DNA of 64,000 bases from Tardiphaga robiniae (GTDB taxonomy: Bacteria; Pseudomonadota; Alphaproteobacteria; Rhizobiales; Xanthobacteraceae), in assembly GCF_013359755.1 (NCBI RefSeq), contig NZ_JABMCJ010000070.1, positions 1-64,000 of the forward strand, in the 5' to 3' direction. This document shows, in pieces, positions 9,535 to 18,808 of the stretch. Position 1 is the first letter of the stretch; every line of letters starts with the position of its first letter. Position numbers and translations under genes: made by a program. The notes beneath the pieces were generated by a model that saw nothing but the letters and a program-made list of their open reading frames with translations, did no database searches and had not been told where the DNA came from.

Positions 9535-10422
9535 CTATTTCGGCATCAGATGCCGCAGATGATGAATGATCCCGGAAAAGTCATCGCCGCCGTGACCTTC
9601 CTTCTCATAGGTCTCATAGATGCTCTCGGCATGGGCGCCGAGCGGCGTCCTGGCGCCGGCGGCCTTGGCGGCTTCCTGCGACAGCCTGAGATCCTTGAGC
9701 ATCAGCGCCGCGGCAAAGCCGGGCTTGTATTCGTTATTGGCCGGCGATGTCGGCACCGGTCCCGGCACCGGGCAATAGGTGGTCAGCGACCAGCACTGGC
9801 CTGACGAGGTCGACGCCACATCGAACAGCGCCTGATGCGACAGACCTAGCTTCTCGGCGAGCACAAAGGCCTCGCTGACGCCGATCATCGAAATGCCGAG
9901 GATCATGTTGTTGCAGATCTTGGCCGCCTGCCCCGCGCCGGCATCGCCGCAATGGACGATCTTCTTGCCCATGGCTTCGAGGACCGGCTTGGCTGACGCG
10001 AACGCCTTGGCATCGCCGCCAGCCATGAAGGTCAGTGTCGCGCCCTTGGCGCCGCCAGTGCCGCCCGAGACCGGCGCATCGACCGACGGCAGCTTCTGCG
10101 CAGCCGCCAGTTCATGCGCCTTGCGTGCGCTTTCCACGTCGATGGTCGAGCAATCGATCATCAACGCACCCTTGGCGGCCACGGGAATGACCTCGCTCCA
10201 CACCGACACCACGTGTTTGCCGGCCGGCAGCATGGTAATGATGACCTCGGCGCCCTTCACGGCATCGACCGCCTTGCCAGCAATGGTCACGCCATCCGCC
10301 CTCGCCTGCGCGCGGGACGCCTCGACGAGATCGAAGCCCGTCACCTTGTGGCCCGCCTTGACCAGGTTGGCGGCCATCGGGCCACCCATATTGCCGAGAC
10401 CGATGAATGCAATGCTGGTCAT
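9535..10422 (-). CDS. mmsB: 3-hydroxyisobutyrate dehydrogenase
   Basis: A 295-residue beta-hydroxyacid dehydrogenase. The N-terminal dinucleotide motif is GLGNMGGPMAANLVKAGH, the substrate loop is DAPVSGGTGGAKGATLTFM, and the catalytic lysine lies in GAGQAAKICNNMILGI; all three are signatures of HIBADH. It oxidises 3-hydroxyisobutyrate to methylmalonate semialdehyde with NAD in valine breakdown. The neighbouring hydrolase (10505) makes its substrate and the aldehyde dehydrogenase (12806) takes its product, which makes the call strong. About 80 bases separate it from the hydrolase gene. Confidence 0.93.
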   Translation of the reverse strand: MTSIAFIGLGNMGGPMAANLVKAGHKVTGFDLVEASRAQARADGVTIAGKAVDAVKGAEVIITMLPAGKHVVSVWSEVIPVAAKGALMIDCSTIDVESARKAHELAAAQKLPSVDAPVSGGTGGAKGATLTFMAGGDAKAFASAKPVLEAMGKKIVHCGDAGAGQAAKICNNMILGISMIGVSEAFVLAEKLGLSHQALFDVASTSSGQCWSLTTYCPVPGPVPTSPANNEYKPGFAAALMLKDLRLSQEAAKAAGARTPLGAHAESIYETYEKEGHGGDDFSGIIHHLRHLMPK

Positions 10423-10504
10423 GTCCTGCCCTCGTGATCGTTTGTTTGTTTTTAAAGCCCGATGAAAACGGCGAAATCCAACTTTCGTTCAGAACGCTCG
10501 ACCT

Positions 10505-11575
10505 TCAGAAGGTCAGCTCAACATCGCGTTTGGCCAGATAGCGCGCGACAATCTCCGGTGTCACGCCCTCGAGATTCGGTGGCTGCCATTTCGGATTGCG
10601 ATCCTTGTCGATGATGGCCGCACGCACGCCCTCGACGAAATCGGCGCTATCAAACACCTCCAGCGCCGCGAGATATTCGCGCGACAGACATTCCTCGAGC
10701 GACTTCGACGCGCGCGCGAGCCGCAGCAGCTTCAGGGTAACCTTGAGCCCCCGCGGTGATTTGTCGGACATGGCCTTGAGCGTCGCCAGCGCAAACTCCG
10801 AACCGTCCTGCTCAAGCGCAGCCACGATCTCCTCGACGCTGTCATGGGCGAAAGCGCGATCGATCAGCGCACGCTGCGCCGTGACTGGACCGGTTTGTTC
10901 CGGAGCTCCGAACTTCTTGAGTGTCGTCATCACCGACGCGGCATCGGCGCCCGCCGACAGCTGTGTCAGCGCCTCGCGCAATGCCGGCCATTTGACGGTG
11001 TCGATCAGGACGTCCGCCATATGTGCAGCAAGCGCATCGGCACCTTTTGCCGTCAGTCCGGTCAGACCGAAATACGTCCCGAGTTCGCTCGGCGCGCGCG
11101 ACAACAGCCATGTGCCGCCGACATCCGGAAAGAAGCCAAGGCCCACTTCCGGCATCGCCATCCTGGTCTTCTCCGTAACGATGCGGTGGCTGGCATGGCC
11201 GGCCAGACCGACGCCGCCACCCATCACGAAGCCATCCATATAGGCCACATAGGGCTTCGGAAATTTTGCGATCCGCGCGTTGACGATATATTCCTCGCGC
11301 CAGAAGATCTTGCCGAGATCGCCTTTGACCTTGGCACTCTCATAAAGACCGCGGATATCGCCGCCGGCGCACAATCCGCGTTCACCCGCACCTTCGAGGA
11401 TAATCAGCGCGACTTGCGGATCTTTCTCGAACACGTCGAGCGCCGTCGCGATCTCGCGGGTCATCTCCAGCGTCAGGGCATTCAGCGCCTTCGGCCGGTT
11501 CAGGCGGATCACACCGGCCGCGCCTTCCCGCGCGACGATGAGGTCGCCAGTCTCCGTTGCGACGTCTGAACTCAT
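10505..11575 (-). CDS. 3-hydroxyisobutyryl-CoA hydrolase
   Basis: A 356-residue crotonase-fold protein. It is longer than enoyl-CoA hydratases and has the HIBCH pattern: RPKALNALTLEM at the start, the oxyanion loop GAGERGLCAGGDIRGLY, then GFVMGGGVGLAGHASHRI and MPEVGLGFFPDVGGTWLLSR, whose Glu and Asp are the hydrolase catalytic pair. It releases free 3-hydroxyisobutyrate from its CoA ester in valine catabolism. Its start overlaps the isobutyryl-CoA dehydrogenase stop by 4 bases, so translation of the two is probably coupled. Confidence 0.92.
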   Translation of the reverse strand: MSSDVATETGDLIVAREGAAGVIRLNRPKALNALTLEMTREIATALDVFEKDPQVALIILEGAGERGLCAGGDIRGLYESAKVKGDLGKIFWREEYIVNARIAKFPKPYVAYMDGFVMGGGVGLAGHASHRIVTEKTRMAMPEVGLGFFPDVGGTWLLSRAPSELGTYFGLTGLTAKGADALAAHMADVLIDTVKWPALREALTQLSAGADAASVMTTLKKFGAPEQTGPVTAQRALIDRAFAHDSVEEIVAALEQDGSEFALATLKAMSDKSPRGLKVTLKLLRLARASKSLEECLSREYLAALEVFDSADFVEGVRAAIIDKDRNPKWQPPNLEGVTPEIVARYLAKRDVELTF

Positions 11576-12720
11576 CGCGCGCCCTCGATCAATTTGCGCG
11601 ACACGATCAGCCGCATGATTTCATTGGTGCCTTCGAGGATCTGGTGCACCCGCAAATCGCGCACGATCTTCTCGATGCCGTATTCGGCGAGATAGCCATA
11701 GCCGCCATGCAGCTGCAGCGCCTCGTTGGCGACCTCGAAACCGATATCGGTGCCGAAGCGCTTGGCCATCGCGCAGAGCATGCCGGCATCGGAATCCTTG
11801 CGGTCCAGCGCCGCGGCCGCCCGCCACAGGAAGGTGCGTGCGGCTTCCAGTTCGGTCGCCATATCGGCGACACGAAATTGCAGCGCCTGGAATTCGTCGA
11901 GCCGCTTGCCGAACGCCTTGCGCTCTTTCATGTAGCTCAGCGACTTGTCGAGCGCAGACTGCGCGCCACCGAGCGAACATGCTGCGATGTTGAGACGACC
12001 ACCGTCGAGGCCGGACATGGCGATCTTGAAGCCGATGCCTTCGTCACCGAGCCGGTTCGCGATCGGCACGCGGCAATTTTCGAAGATCACGGCGCGTGTC
12101 GATTGCGCGTTCCAGCCCATCTTGCGTTCGTTATTGCCGAACGACAGACCGGGCGTGCCGGCCTCCACCACGATGGTCGAGACGCCGCCGGCCCCCTCGC
12201 CGCCCGTACGGACCATCACGACGTAGACGTCGGTATCGCCGGCCCCAGAGATGAATTGCTTCTGGCCGTTGAGCACATAGTGGTCGCCGTCGACGACAGC
12301 GCGGGTGCGCAGCGCTGCTGCATCCGATCCCGAGCCGGGCTCAGTCAGGCAGTAGCTCGCCAGCAGCTCCATAGTGCAAAGTCGCGGCAGCCACTTCTGG
12401 CGCTGCGCTTCGCTGCCATAGGAATCAATCATCCACGACGCCATGTTGTGGATCGAAATGAAGGCCGAGGTGGTCGGGCAGCCGGTCGCCAGCGCCTCGA
12501 AAATCAGCGCGGCGTCGAAACGCGTCAGTGCGGAGCCACCGACATCGTCACGGATATAGATGCCGCCCATACCGAGCAGCGCCGCCTCGCGCATCACCTC
12601 TTTCGGGAAATGCTTGTCCTCGTCCCATTTGAGCGCAAAGGGAGCGATCTTTTCCGCAGCGAATTCGCGCGCCATATCGCGAACGGCGGTCTGTTCCTCA
12701 TCGAGAGCGAATTGCATCAC
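11572..12720 (-). CDS. Acyl-CoA dehydrogenase, probably isobutyryl-CoA dehydrogenase
   Basis: A 382-residue flavin acyl-CoA dehydrogenase. It shows YCLTEPGSGSDAAALRT (FAD/substrate segment), KMGWNAQSTRAV, LHGGYGYLAEYGIEKIVRD, and LEGTNEIMRLIVSRKL, whose Glu in the EGT motif is the usual catalytic base. Its place in the valine cluster, overlapping the 3-hydroxyisobutyryl-CoA hydrolase by 4 bases, points to isobutyryl-CoA as substrate, giving methacrylyl-CoA. A dedicated enoyl-CoA hydratase for the next step is not between them; the crotonase at 15323 may supply it. Its transcript probably starts in the 85-base gap after the mmsA terminator. Confidence 0.9.
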   Translation of the reverse strand: MMQFALDEEQTAVRDMAREFAAEKIAPFALKWDEDKHFPKEVMREAALLGMGGIYIRDDVGGSALTRFDAALIFEALATGCPTTSAFISIHNMASWMIDSYGSEAQRQKWLPRLCTMELLASYCLTEPGSGSDAAALRTRAVVDGDHYVLNGQKQFISGAGDTDVYVVMVRTGGEGAGGVSTIVVEAGTPGLSFGNNERKMGWNAQSTRAVIFENCRVPIANRLGDEGIGFKIAMSGLDGGRLNIAACSLGGAQSALDKSLSYMKERKAFGKRLDEFQALQFRVADMATELEAARTFLWRAAAALDRKDSDAGMLCAMAKRFGTDIGFEVANEALQLHGGYGYLAEYGIEKIVRDLRVHQILEGTNEIMRLIVSRKLIEGAR

Positions 12721-12749
12721 GCCCTTCTTGTTGATTGTTGATCAGCCGG

Positions 12750-12794
12750 GAAAATGAAACGGCCCGGTGCACCACCTTTGGGAGCGCCGGGCCG
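12750..12794 (-). terminator. Probable terminator of mmsA
   Basis: CGGCCCGG (12760-12767) pairs with CCGGGCCG (12787-12794); read on the minus strand the hairpin follows the mmsA stop by about 12 bases and is followed by a T-rich run (TTTCATTTT). It suggests mmsA and the isobutyryl-CoA dehydrogenase gene are separate transcripts or only partly coupled. Confidence 0.6.
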
Positions 12795-12805
12795 CTTGCG
12801 CGTTC

Positions 12806-14302
12806 TTACTTCATCAACGGGATGGAGAACTCGGCGCCTTCCTTGACACCCGATGGCCAGCGCGCGGTGACCGTCTTGGTCTTGGTGTAGAAGCGGATCG
12901 AATCCGGACCATGCTGGTTGAGATCGCCGAAGCCGGACTTCTTCCAGCCACCGAAGGTGTAATAGGCGATCGGCACCGGGATCGGCACGTTGATGCCAAC
13001 CATGCCGACATTGACCTTGGCCGCGAAGTCGCGGGCTGCATCTCCATCGCGGGTGAAGATCGCAACGCCGTTGCCGTAGTCATGATCCGACGGCAGCGCG
13101 AGAGCTTCTTCGTAATCGTGGGCACGCACTACCGACAGCACGGGCCCGAAGATCTCTTCCTTGTAGATGCGCATGTCCTTGGTGACGTTGTCGAATAGAC
13201 AGCCACCCATATAGAAGCCGTTCTCGTAGCCCTGCATCTTGAAGCCGCGGCCATCGACGGCCAGCGTGGCGCCTTCCTTGATGCCGATATCGACATAGTT
13301 CTTGACGCGGTCGACGGCTTCCTTGGTCACCAGCGGACCGAAGTCAGCCGACGGATCCACGGAGGTGCCGATCTTCAGGCTCTCGACGCGCGGGATGAGT
13401 TTTTCCATCAGGCGGTCGGCGGTGGTCTTGCCAACAGGTACCGCCACCGAGATCGCCATGCAGCGCTCGCCAGCCGAGCCGTAGCCGGCACCGATCAGCG
13501 CATCGACGGTCTGGTCCAGATCCGCATCAGGCATGATGATGGCGTGGTTCTTCGCTCCACCGAAGCACTGGGCGCGCTTGCCGGTCGCCGCAGCGCGCTC
13601 GTAGATGTACTGGGCAATCGGCGACGAGCCGACAAAGCCAACGGCCTTGATGTCTTCGTCGTCGAGGATTGCGTCGACGGCTTCCTTGTCGCCGTTGACG
13701 ACATTGAGGATGCCCGGCGGCAGACCGGCTTCGATCATCAGCGCAGCGAGCATCATCGGCACGCCGGGATCGCGCTCCGAGGGCTTCAGGATAAACGCAT
13801 TGCCGCAGGCGATGGCCGGACCGAATTTCCACATCGGGATCATCGCCGGGAAGTTGAACGGCGTGATGCCGGCGACGACGCCGAGCGCCTGGCGCATCGA
13901 ATAGATGTCGATGCCGGGACCAGCGCCTTCGGTATATTCGCCCTTCATCAGATGCGGAATGCCGCAGGCGAATTCGATCACTTCCAGGCCGCGCTGGATA
14001 TCGCCCTTGGCGTCCGGCACGGTCTTGCCATGCTCACGCGCCAGGCAATCGGCCAGCTTGTCGTAATCGCGGTTGGCGAGTTCGAGGAACTTCATCAGCA
14101 CGCGGGCGCGGCGCTGCGGATTGGTGTTGCCCCAGGCAACCTGCGCCTCGGCAGCATTGAGAACCGCGGCGCGCATTTCGGCCTTGGAGGCCAGCGCAAC
14201 CTTGGCCTGAACTTCGCCAGTCATCGGCTCGAAAACGTCGGCGAAACGCCCCGACTTGCCCTCGACCTCACGGCCGCCGATGAAATGTCCAATCGTGCGC
14301 AT
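12806..14302 (-). CDS. mmsA: CoA-acylating methylmalonate-semialdehyde dehydrogenase
   Basis: A 498-residue aldehyde dehydrogenase. It begins IGHFIGGREVEGKSGR as in MmsA, carries CFGGAKNHAIIMPDADLD and the catalytic cysteine in GSAGERCMAISVA, and the C-terminal FGGWKKSGFGDLNQHG. It converts methylmalonate semialdehyde plus CoA to propionyl-CoA (also malonate semialdehyde to acetyl-CoA). I place the start at 14302 because an AGGAGG ribosome site sits directly before it; the upstream in-frame ATG at 14323 would put that site inside the coding region. It completes the lower valine pathway in this cluster. Confidence 0.94.
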   Translation of the reverse strand: MRTIGHFIGGREVEGKSGRFADVFEPMTGEVQAKVALASKAEMRAAVLNAAEAQVAWGNTNPQRRARVLMKFLELANRDYDKLADCLAREHGKTVPDAKGDIQRGLEVIEFACGIPHLMKGEYTEGAGPGIDIYSMRQALGVVAGITPFNFPAMIPMWKFGPAIACGNAFILKPSERDPGVPMMLAALMIEAGLPPGILNVVNGDKEAVDAILDDEDIKAVGFVGSSPIAQYIYERAAATGKRAQCFGGAKNHAIIMPDADLDQTVDALIGAGYGSAGERCMAISVAVPVGKTTADRLMEKLIPRVESLKIGTSVDPSADFGPLVTKEAVDRVKNYVDIGIKEGATLAVDGRGFKMQGYENGFYMGGCLFDNVTKDMRIYKEEIFGPVLSVVRAHDYEEALALPSDHDYGNGVAIFTRDGDAARDFAAKVNVGMVGINVPIPVPIAYYTFGGWKKSGFGDLNQHGPDSIRFYTKTKTVTARWPSGVKEGAEFSIPLMK

Positions 14303-14465
14303 GCGTTTCCTCCTGGGAGCCAAATTTGGCCCGATGTTGATCAGGCTTTATGGCGTTTGGAAAGGCCCTGCACGCGCGGCGGATTTGCGAAATTGCAGGC
14401 TCGCTGCAGTTTAGCCCTGTCAGAATGTCACCGCCGCGACAATGTCGCAGGCAGTGCGCCGATTA

Positions 14466-15146
14466 TCAATTCTTGGCGGCAGATACGGCCTTGGTTGCCG
14501 CCTTCTTTGCAGTCGGCTTTCTAGCCCCGCTCTTGGGAGCCTCAGCCTTGGACGCTGTCGGCTTCGGCGCTGCAGCACGGCCCAGCACGACCTCGCGGCC
14601 AGCGCTCAAAAGCTCTTCGGACAACTCGCCATTGCCGGCGGCGCGGGCCAGCACGATGGTGCCCATCATGGTGGCAAGCGCTGCCATCGCCTGTCTGCGC
14701 GCCGATTTGCTCGGTCCGCCATGAAACTGCTCGGACATCATCTCGATCATCTGATCGAGTTTGGCGGCAAACACCTTGCGCGTCTTGGGGCTCTCGCGCG
14801 CGATCTCAGCGCCCAGCGCCGGGACGGCGCAACCATGGCCCGGATTGTCGCGGTGCTGCGGCGACAGGTAAGAATCCACGATCGTGGCCAGACGCTGATC
14901 CGGCGCCGCCTGCCCGGCCAGCTGACGCCAGCGATCCGTCGAGCGGTCCATCGCATAGGCGAAGGCTTCAATCACCAGCGCCTCACGCGAATCGAAATGC
15001 GCATAGAAGCCGCCGTGGGTCAGACCCGCGTCCTTCATGAGGTCGGCCACGCCGATGCCATGCGCGCCTTTTTCGCGCAGACGCACGGAAGCCTTCTTCA
15101 CGATCCGCGCATGCGTCTCGAGCTTGTGTTCCTTCGAATAGCGCAT
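14466..15146 (-). CDS. TetR/AcrR family transcriptional regulator
   Basis: A 226-residue regulator. The N-terminal helix-turn-helix runs about residues 10-60 with HGIGVADLMKDAGLTHGGFYAHFDSREALV, the TetR recognition pattern. The ligand domain includes GHGCAVPALGAEIAR, which recalls the TetR_C_13-type branch. The last 40 residues are an Ala/Lys/Pro-rich basic tail with several KKA/KPTA repeats, unusual for TetR and perhaps a nonspecific DNA contact. The start could be 15161 (five residues longer); neither has a strong ribosome site. It sits between the valine genes and a divergent crotonase gene, so it may control either. Confidence 0.87.
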   Translation of the reverse strand: MRYSKEHKLETHARIVKKASVRLREKGAHGIGVADLMKDAGLTHGGFYAHFDSREALVIEAFAYAMDRSTDRWRQLAGQAAPDQRLATIVDSYLSPQHRDNPGHGCAVPALGAEIARESPKTRKVFAAKLDQMIEMMSEQFHGGPSKSARRQAMAALATMMGTIVLARAAGNGELSEELLSAGREVVLGRAAAPKPTASKAEAPKSGARKPTAKKAATKAVSAAKN

Positions 15147-15170
15147 CGGCGGTCCATTCAAAACAAATAG

Positions 15171-15184
15171 ATGATGTCGATCAT
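15171..15184. promoter_or_regulatory. Inverted repeat, candidate TetR operator
   Basis: ATGAT-GTCG-ATCAT is a perfect inverted repeat in the divergent gap between the TetR gene and the enoyl-CoA hydratase gene, 10 bases before the longer possible TetR start. TetR proteins usually bind such palindromes and control themselves and the divergent gene. A related palindrome with the same half-site lies at 16147. Binding is inference. Confidence 0.35.
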
Positions 15185-15322
15185 ATTACTCACGCTGCTC
15201 CGCATGCGCAACGCACACCTGGCCGCAGGCCTTGACAACACCGCAGTTTGACGCGGAATTGATAGGAGCAAGACCGGCGATCCGCGCCGGCCCAAGGAAA
15301 TGCCAAGGGACGAGACGATTTC

Positions 15323-16093
15323 ATGCATATGCTCAATCCCCATTGCGGTGTCGAACGTGACCCGCGAGGTATAGTTCGGCTGACGATCTGTAACGCCGGC
15401 CCACTCAATATTCTCAATTCAGCCGCAATCAAGGGTGTTCGCGAAGGCATTGAGGTATTGGCCACGGAACGCGCCATTCGCACGCTTGTCATCGCCGGCC
15501 AGAGCGAAAAGAGCATGATTGGCGGCGCCGACATCAAAGAAATGGCGACGCTGGATCAGGCCTCCGCCGAGAAGTTCATTTCCGGCTTGCGCGATCTCTG
15601 CGAAGCCGCCCGCGCTTTTCCCGCGCCTGTGATCGCCCGCATCCCCGGCTGGTGCCTTGGCGGCGGCCTCGAATTTGCTGCCGCCTGCGATTTCCGGATC
15701 GCGTCGCATGATTCCAAATACGCCATGCCCGAGGTCAGGGTCGGTATCCCCTCGGTGATTCACGCTGCCCTCTTGCCGCGCCTGATCGGTTGGGGGCGGG
15801 CGCGCTGGCTGATCATGACTGCCGCCACCATCGATGCACCGACCGCGCTCAATTGGGGTCTGGTCGATGTGGTTGCGGCCGAAGGCGCGCTTGATGCCGA
15901 AGTTGAAAAGACGATCGAAGCCATACTCGAGTGTGGACCCGAGGCCATGCGGTCGCAAAAAGCTCTGCTGAAACAGTGGGAAGAGCTGCCGCTGAAGGAA
16001 TCCGTCAATCTCAGCGTCGGCGTGTTCGGCGAGGCCTATCTGACCGGCGAGCCGCAGCGACTGATGCAGGGTTTCATCAACCGCAAACGCTAG
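15323..16093 (+). CDS. Enoyl-CoA hydratase/isomerase (crotonase) family
   Basis: A 256-residue crotonase. The oxyanion segment is IGGADIKEMATLD and the second catalytic loop is PGWCLGGGLEFAAACDFRI followed by MPEVRVGIPSVIHAALLPR. It keeps the glutamate in MPEV but has Ile-Pro-Ser where many hydratases have the second catalytic Glu, so it could be an isomerase, hydrolase or hydratase with altered chemistry. It starts at ATG 15323 or ATG 15329. The thiolase gene begins 109 bases later on the same strand, so both may serve fatty-acid or branched-chain oxidation. Confidence 0.82.
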   Translation: MHMLNPHCGVERDPRGIVRLTICNAGPLNILNSAAIKGVREGIEVLATERAIRTLVIAGQSEKSMIGGADIKEMATLDQASAEKFISGLRDLCEAARAFPAPVIARIPGWCLGGGLEFAAACDFRIASHDSKYAMPEVRVGIPSVIHAALLPRLIGWGRARWLIMTAATIDAPTALNWGLVDVVAAEGALDAEVEKTIEAILECGPEAMRSQKALLKQWEELPLKESVNLSVGVFGEAYLTGEPQRLMQGFINRKR

Positions 16094-16146
16094 CAGCTCG
16101 ACCTCACGAGAATTTTGCACAGGCCGGCATTGCGTATCTTGCAGCG

Positions 16147-16158
16147 CATCATATGATG
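16147..16158. promoter_or_regulatory. Perfect palindrome before thiolase gene
   Basis: CATCATATGATG is a perfect 12-base palindrome 44 bases before the thiolase start, carrying the same ATCAT/ATGAT half-sites as the inverted repeat at 15171. It may be an operator for the TetR protein encoded at 14466, but a chance palindrome is possible. Confidence 0.3.
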
Positions 16159-16202
16159 AGTGTCATCCAAATGACCCGCGCTTGCGCGAAGGAGCCTCCA
16201 TC

Positions 16203-17399
16203 ATGTCCGCAGCTTCAGATCCGGTCGTCATCGTCTCGGCCACCCGCACCCCGCTCGGCCGCTTCCAGGGCGAACTATCGCCCTTCTCCGGCCACAAGCT
16301 CGGCAGCCACGTGATCGGTGCCGCCGTTGCACGCGCGAAACTGGCACCCGAGCGCATCGACGAAGTCTTCATGGGCTGCGTGCTTCCCGCCGGCCAGGGT
16401 CAGGCGCCCGCCCGCCAGGCCGCCCGAGGTGCCAAGCTGCCGGATGCCACCGGGGCCACGACGATCAACAAGGTCTGCGGCTCCAGCATGAAGGCGACCA
16501 TGCTTGCCCACGACATCATCCATGCCGGTTCGGCCGAGATCGTCGTCTCCGGCGGCATGGAGAGCATGACCAATGCGCCCTATTTGCTGCAGAAGGCGCG
16601 CGGCGGTTACCGCGTCGGCCATGATCGCATCATCGATCACATGCTGATGGATGGGCTTGAGGATGCCTATGAGGTCGGTCGCTCGATGGGTGACTTCGGC
16701 GAAGCCACCGCTGAGGCCTATCAGTTCACGCGTGGAGATCAGGACGCCTATGCGATCGAAACGCTCACCCGCGCGCGCAAGGCGGTGGAGAGCGGCGCCT
16801 TCAAAGCAGAGATCACGCCACTGACCATCGTCGAGAAGTCCGGAGCTCGCGAGATCGCCAATGACGAACATCCGCTGAAGGTCGATCCCGCCAAGATCCC
16901 GAACCTCAAACCAGCCTTCCGCAGCAACGGCACCATCACGCCCGCTGCTTCGTCCGCGAATGCCGATGGCGCTGCTGCCCTGGTGCTCGCCAAGCGTTCC
17001 CTCGTGGATCGTGAGGGCATACCCGCGCTGGCTGTTATCCATGGCCACGCCACGCACAGCCAGGAACCGCAATGGTTCACGACTGCGCCCATTCCGGCAA
17101 TCCGCAAACTGCTCGACAAGGTCGGCTGGAGCGTCGGCGATGTTGATCTGTTCGAGATCAATGAGGCCTTCGCCGTGGTGCCAATGGCTGCGCAACGCGA
17201 CCTTGGCATCCCTCGCGAGAAGCTCAACGTCAACGGCGGCGCCTGCGCGCTGGGCCATCCCATCGGCGCAACCGGCGCGCGGCTGATCGTGACGCTGCTG
17301 CACGCGCTGGAAGCCAGGGGCTTGAAACGCGGCGTCGCGGCACTGTGCATCGGCGGCGGCGAAGCCACCGCGATTGCCATCGAACGCATCGTTCACTGA
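16203..17399 (+). CDS. Acetyl-CoA acetyltransferase (thiolase)
   Basis: A 398-residue thiolase. The acyl-accepting cysteine is in TINKVCGSSMKATM (about residue 90), GGMESMTNAPY follows, and the C-terminal catalytic His and Cys regions are GGACALGHPIGATGARLIVTL and LCIGGGEATAIAIE. It condenses two acetyl-CoA or cleaves 3-ketoacyl-CoA. The start at 16203 follows a GAAGGAGCC ribosome site with good spacing; the TTG 21 bases earlier would place that site within the gene. The final motif reads GGGEAT rather than the common GGGMGV, a mild departure. Confidence 0.92.
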   Translation: MSAASDPVVIVSATRTPLGRFQGELSPFSGHKLGSHVIGAAVARAKLAPERIDEVFMGCVLPAGQGQAPARQAARGAKLPDATGATTINKVCGSSMKATMLAHDIIHAGSAEIVVSGGMESMTNAPYLLQKARGGYRVGHDRIIDHMLMDGLEDAYEVGRSMGDFGEATAEAYQFTRGDQDAYAIETLTRARKAVESGAFKAEITPLTIVEKSGAREIANDEHPLKVDPAKIPNLKPAFRSNGTITPAASSANADGAAALVLAKRSLVDREGIPALAVIHGHATHSQEPQWFTTAPIPAIRKLLDKVGWSVGDVDLFEINEAFAVVPMAAQRDLGIPREKLNVNGGACALGHPIGATGARLIVTLLHALEARGLKRGVAALCIGGGEATAIAIERIVH

Positions 17400-17473
17400 A
17401 CCGCCTTTCCCAGATATGATCGTCGCGGCGGTGGTCGTCGCGACGCCACTTCTCATTGATTGCAGGAAACCCG

Positions 17474-18757
17474 ATGATTTCCGGATGGCTCTCGACTGCC
17501 CTCGCCCGCCGCAATATCCATTACGGATGGGCGATGATCGCCGTAACCTTCGTGACGGCGCTGGTCAGCGCTGCCGCGGTTGGCGCGCCCGGCGTGTTCA
17601 TCGTGCCGCTGCAGAAGGAGTTCGGCTGGAGCACCGCCGAGATTTCCTCCGCCATGTCGATCCGCTTCGTGTTGTTCGGCCTGATGGCGCCGTTCGCCGC
17701 CGCGCTGATGAACCGTTATGGCTTGCGCAACGTCACCCTGATCGCCCTGCTCGTCGTTGCTGCAAGCCTCATATTATCGCTCGGGATGACGCAGGTCTGG
17801 CAGCTCATGGCGCTCTGGGGCGTCGCCGTTGGTATTGGCACCGGCATGACGGCGCTGGTGCTCGGCGCCACCGTCGCAGCGCGCTGGTTCAGCGCACGCC
17901 GCGGTCTCGTCGTGGGTATCCTCACCGCGAGCGCGGCCACCGGCCAACTGATCTTCCTGCCGATCCTCGCCAGCATCACCGAGCACAGCAACTGGCGCTG
18001 GGCACTGGCGCTGATGTGCGTGATGCTGGCCATAGCCGCTCTCGGCGTGCTGCTGGTGATGCGGGACCGTCCCAGCGACATCGGCATTCGCCCCTATGGC
18101 GACACCAGCACCGAACCGCTGGCCGTTCCACCACCGAACACCTCGCCGATCATGGCGGCAGCACTCGGTGCCCTGCGCGATGCTGCCCAGACCAAGGTAT
18201 TCTGGATCCTGTTCGCGACGTTCTTCATCTGCGGCGCCAGCACCAACGGACTGGTCCAGGTTCACCTGATCCCGATGTGCCTCGACTTCGGCATCCCGCA
18301 GATTCAGGCGGCCGGACTGCTTGCGGCGATGGGCGTGTTCGACTTCGTCGGCACTATCGCGTCAGGGTGGCTGTCTGACCGGTATGACAATCGTTACCTG
18401 CTGTTCTGGTACTATGGCCTGCGCGGCCTCTCGCTGCTGGCGTTGCCGTTCACCGACTTCTCGTTCTATGGCCTGTCGCTGTTCGCGCTGTTCTACGGCC
18501 TGGACTGGATCGCCACCGTGCCGCCCACCGTGCGGCTTACAGCGTCGAAGTTTGGACCTGAACGCGCGGGTCTGGTATTCGGCTGGATCTTCGCCGGTCA
18601 TCAACTGGGCGCAGCAACGGCGGCATTCGGCGCTGGCCTGTCGCGCACGGTACTGCTCAGCTATCTGCCTGCCTTTTTCGCGGCAGGTGCGCTATGTATT
18701 ATTGCAGCGCTGATCGTGCTGGCGATTTCAAAGGACAAGAAGGTCGCGACCGCCTGA
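17474..18757 (+). CDS. MFS transporter (oxalate/formate or monocarboxylate type)
   Basis: A 427-residue, 12-helix major facilitator. It opens HYGWAMIAVTFVTALVSAAA, a start typical of the OFA/monocarboxylate branch, and has the loop GWLSDRYDNRYLLFW (the GxxxDRxxxR motif) between helices after the central cytoplasmic loop around residue 200. It probably imports an organic acid across the inner membrane. The start at 17474 has AGGAAA upstream; the TTG at 17456 is less likely. It lies between the thiolase and the FabF-like gene, all on the same strand. Confidence 0.85.
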   Translation: MISGWLSTALARRNIHYGWAMIAVTFVTALVSAAAVGAPGVFIVPLQKEFGWSTAEISSAMSIRFVLFGLMAPFAAALMNRYGLRNVTLIALLVVAASLILSLGMTQVWQLMALWGVAVGIGTGMTALVLGATVAARWFSARRGLVVGILTASAATGQLIFLPILASITEHSNWRWALALMCVMLAIAALGVLLVMRDRPSDIGIRPYGDTSTEPLAVPPPNTSPIMAAALGALRDAAQTKVFWILFATFFICGASTNGLVQVHLIPMCLDFGIPQIQAAGLLAAMGVFDFVGTIASGWLSDRYDNRYLLFWYYGLRGLSLLALPFTDFSFYGLSLFALFYGLDWIATVPPTVRLTASKFGPERAGLVFGWIFAGHQLGAATAAFGAGLSRTVLLSYLPAFFAAGALCIIAALIVLAISKDKKVATA

Positions 18758-18808
18758 TCCCCGCAGGATTCAGGCTGCTCGCCACTCATATCAGAACGGG
18801 AATACATC

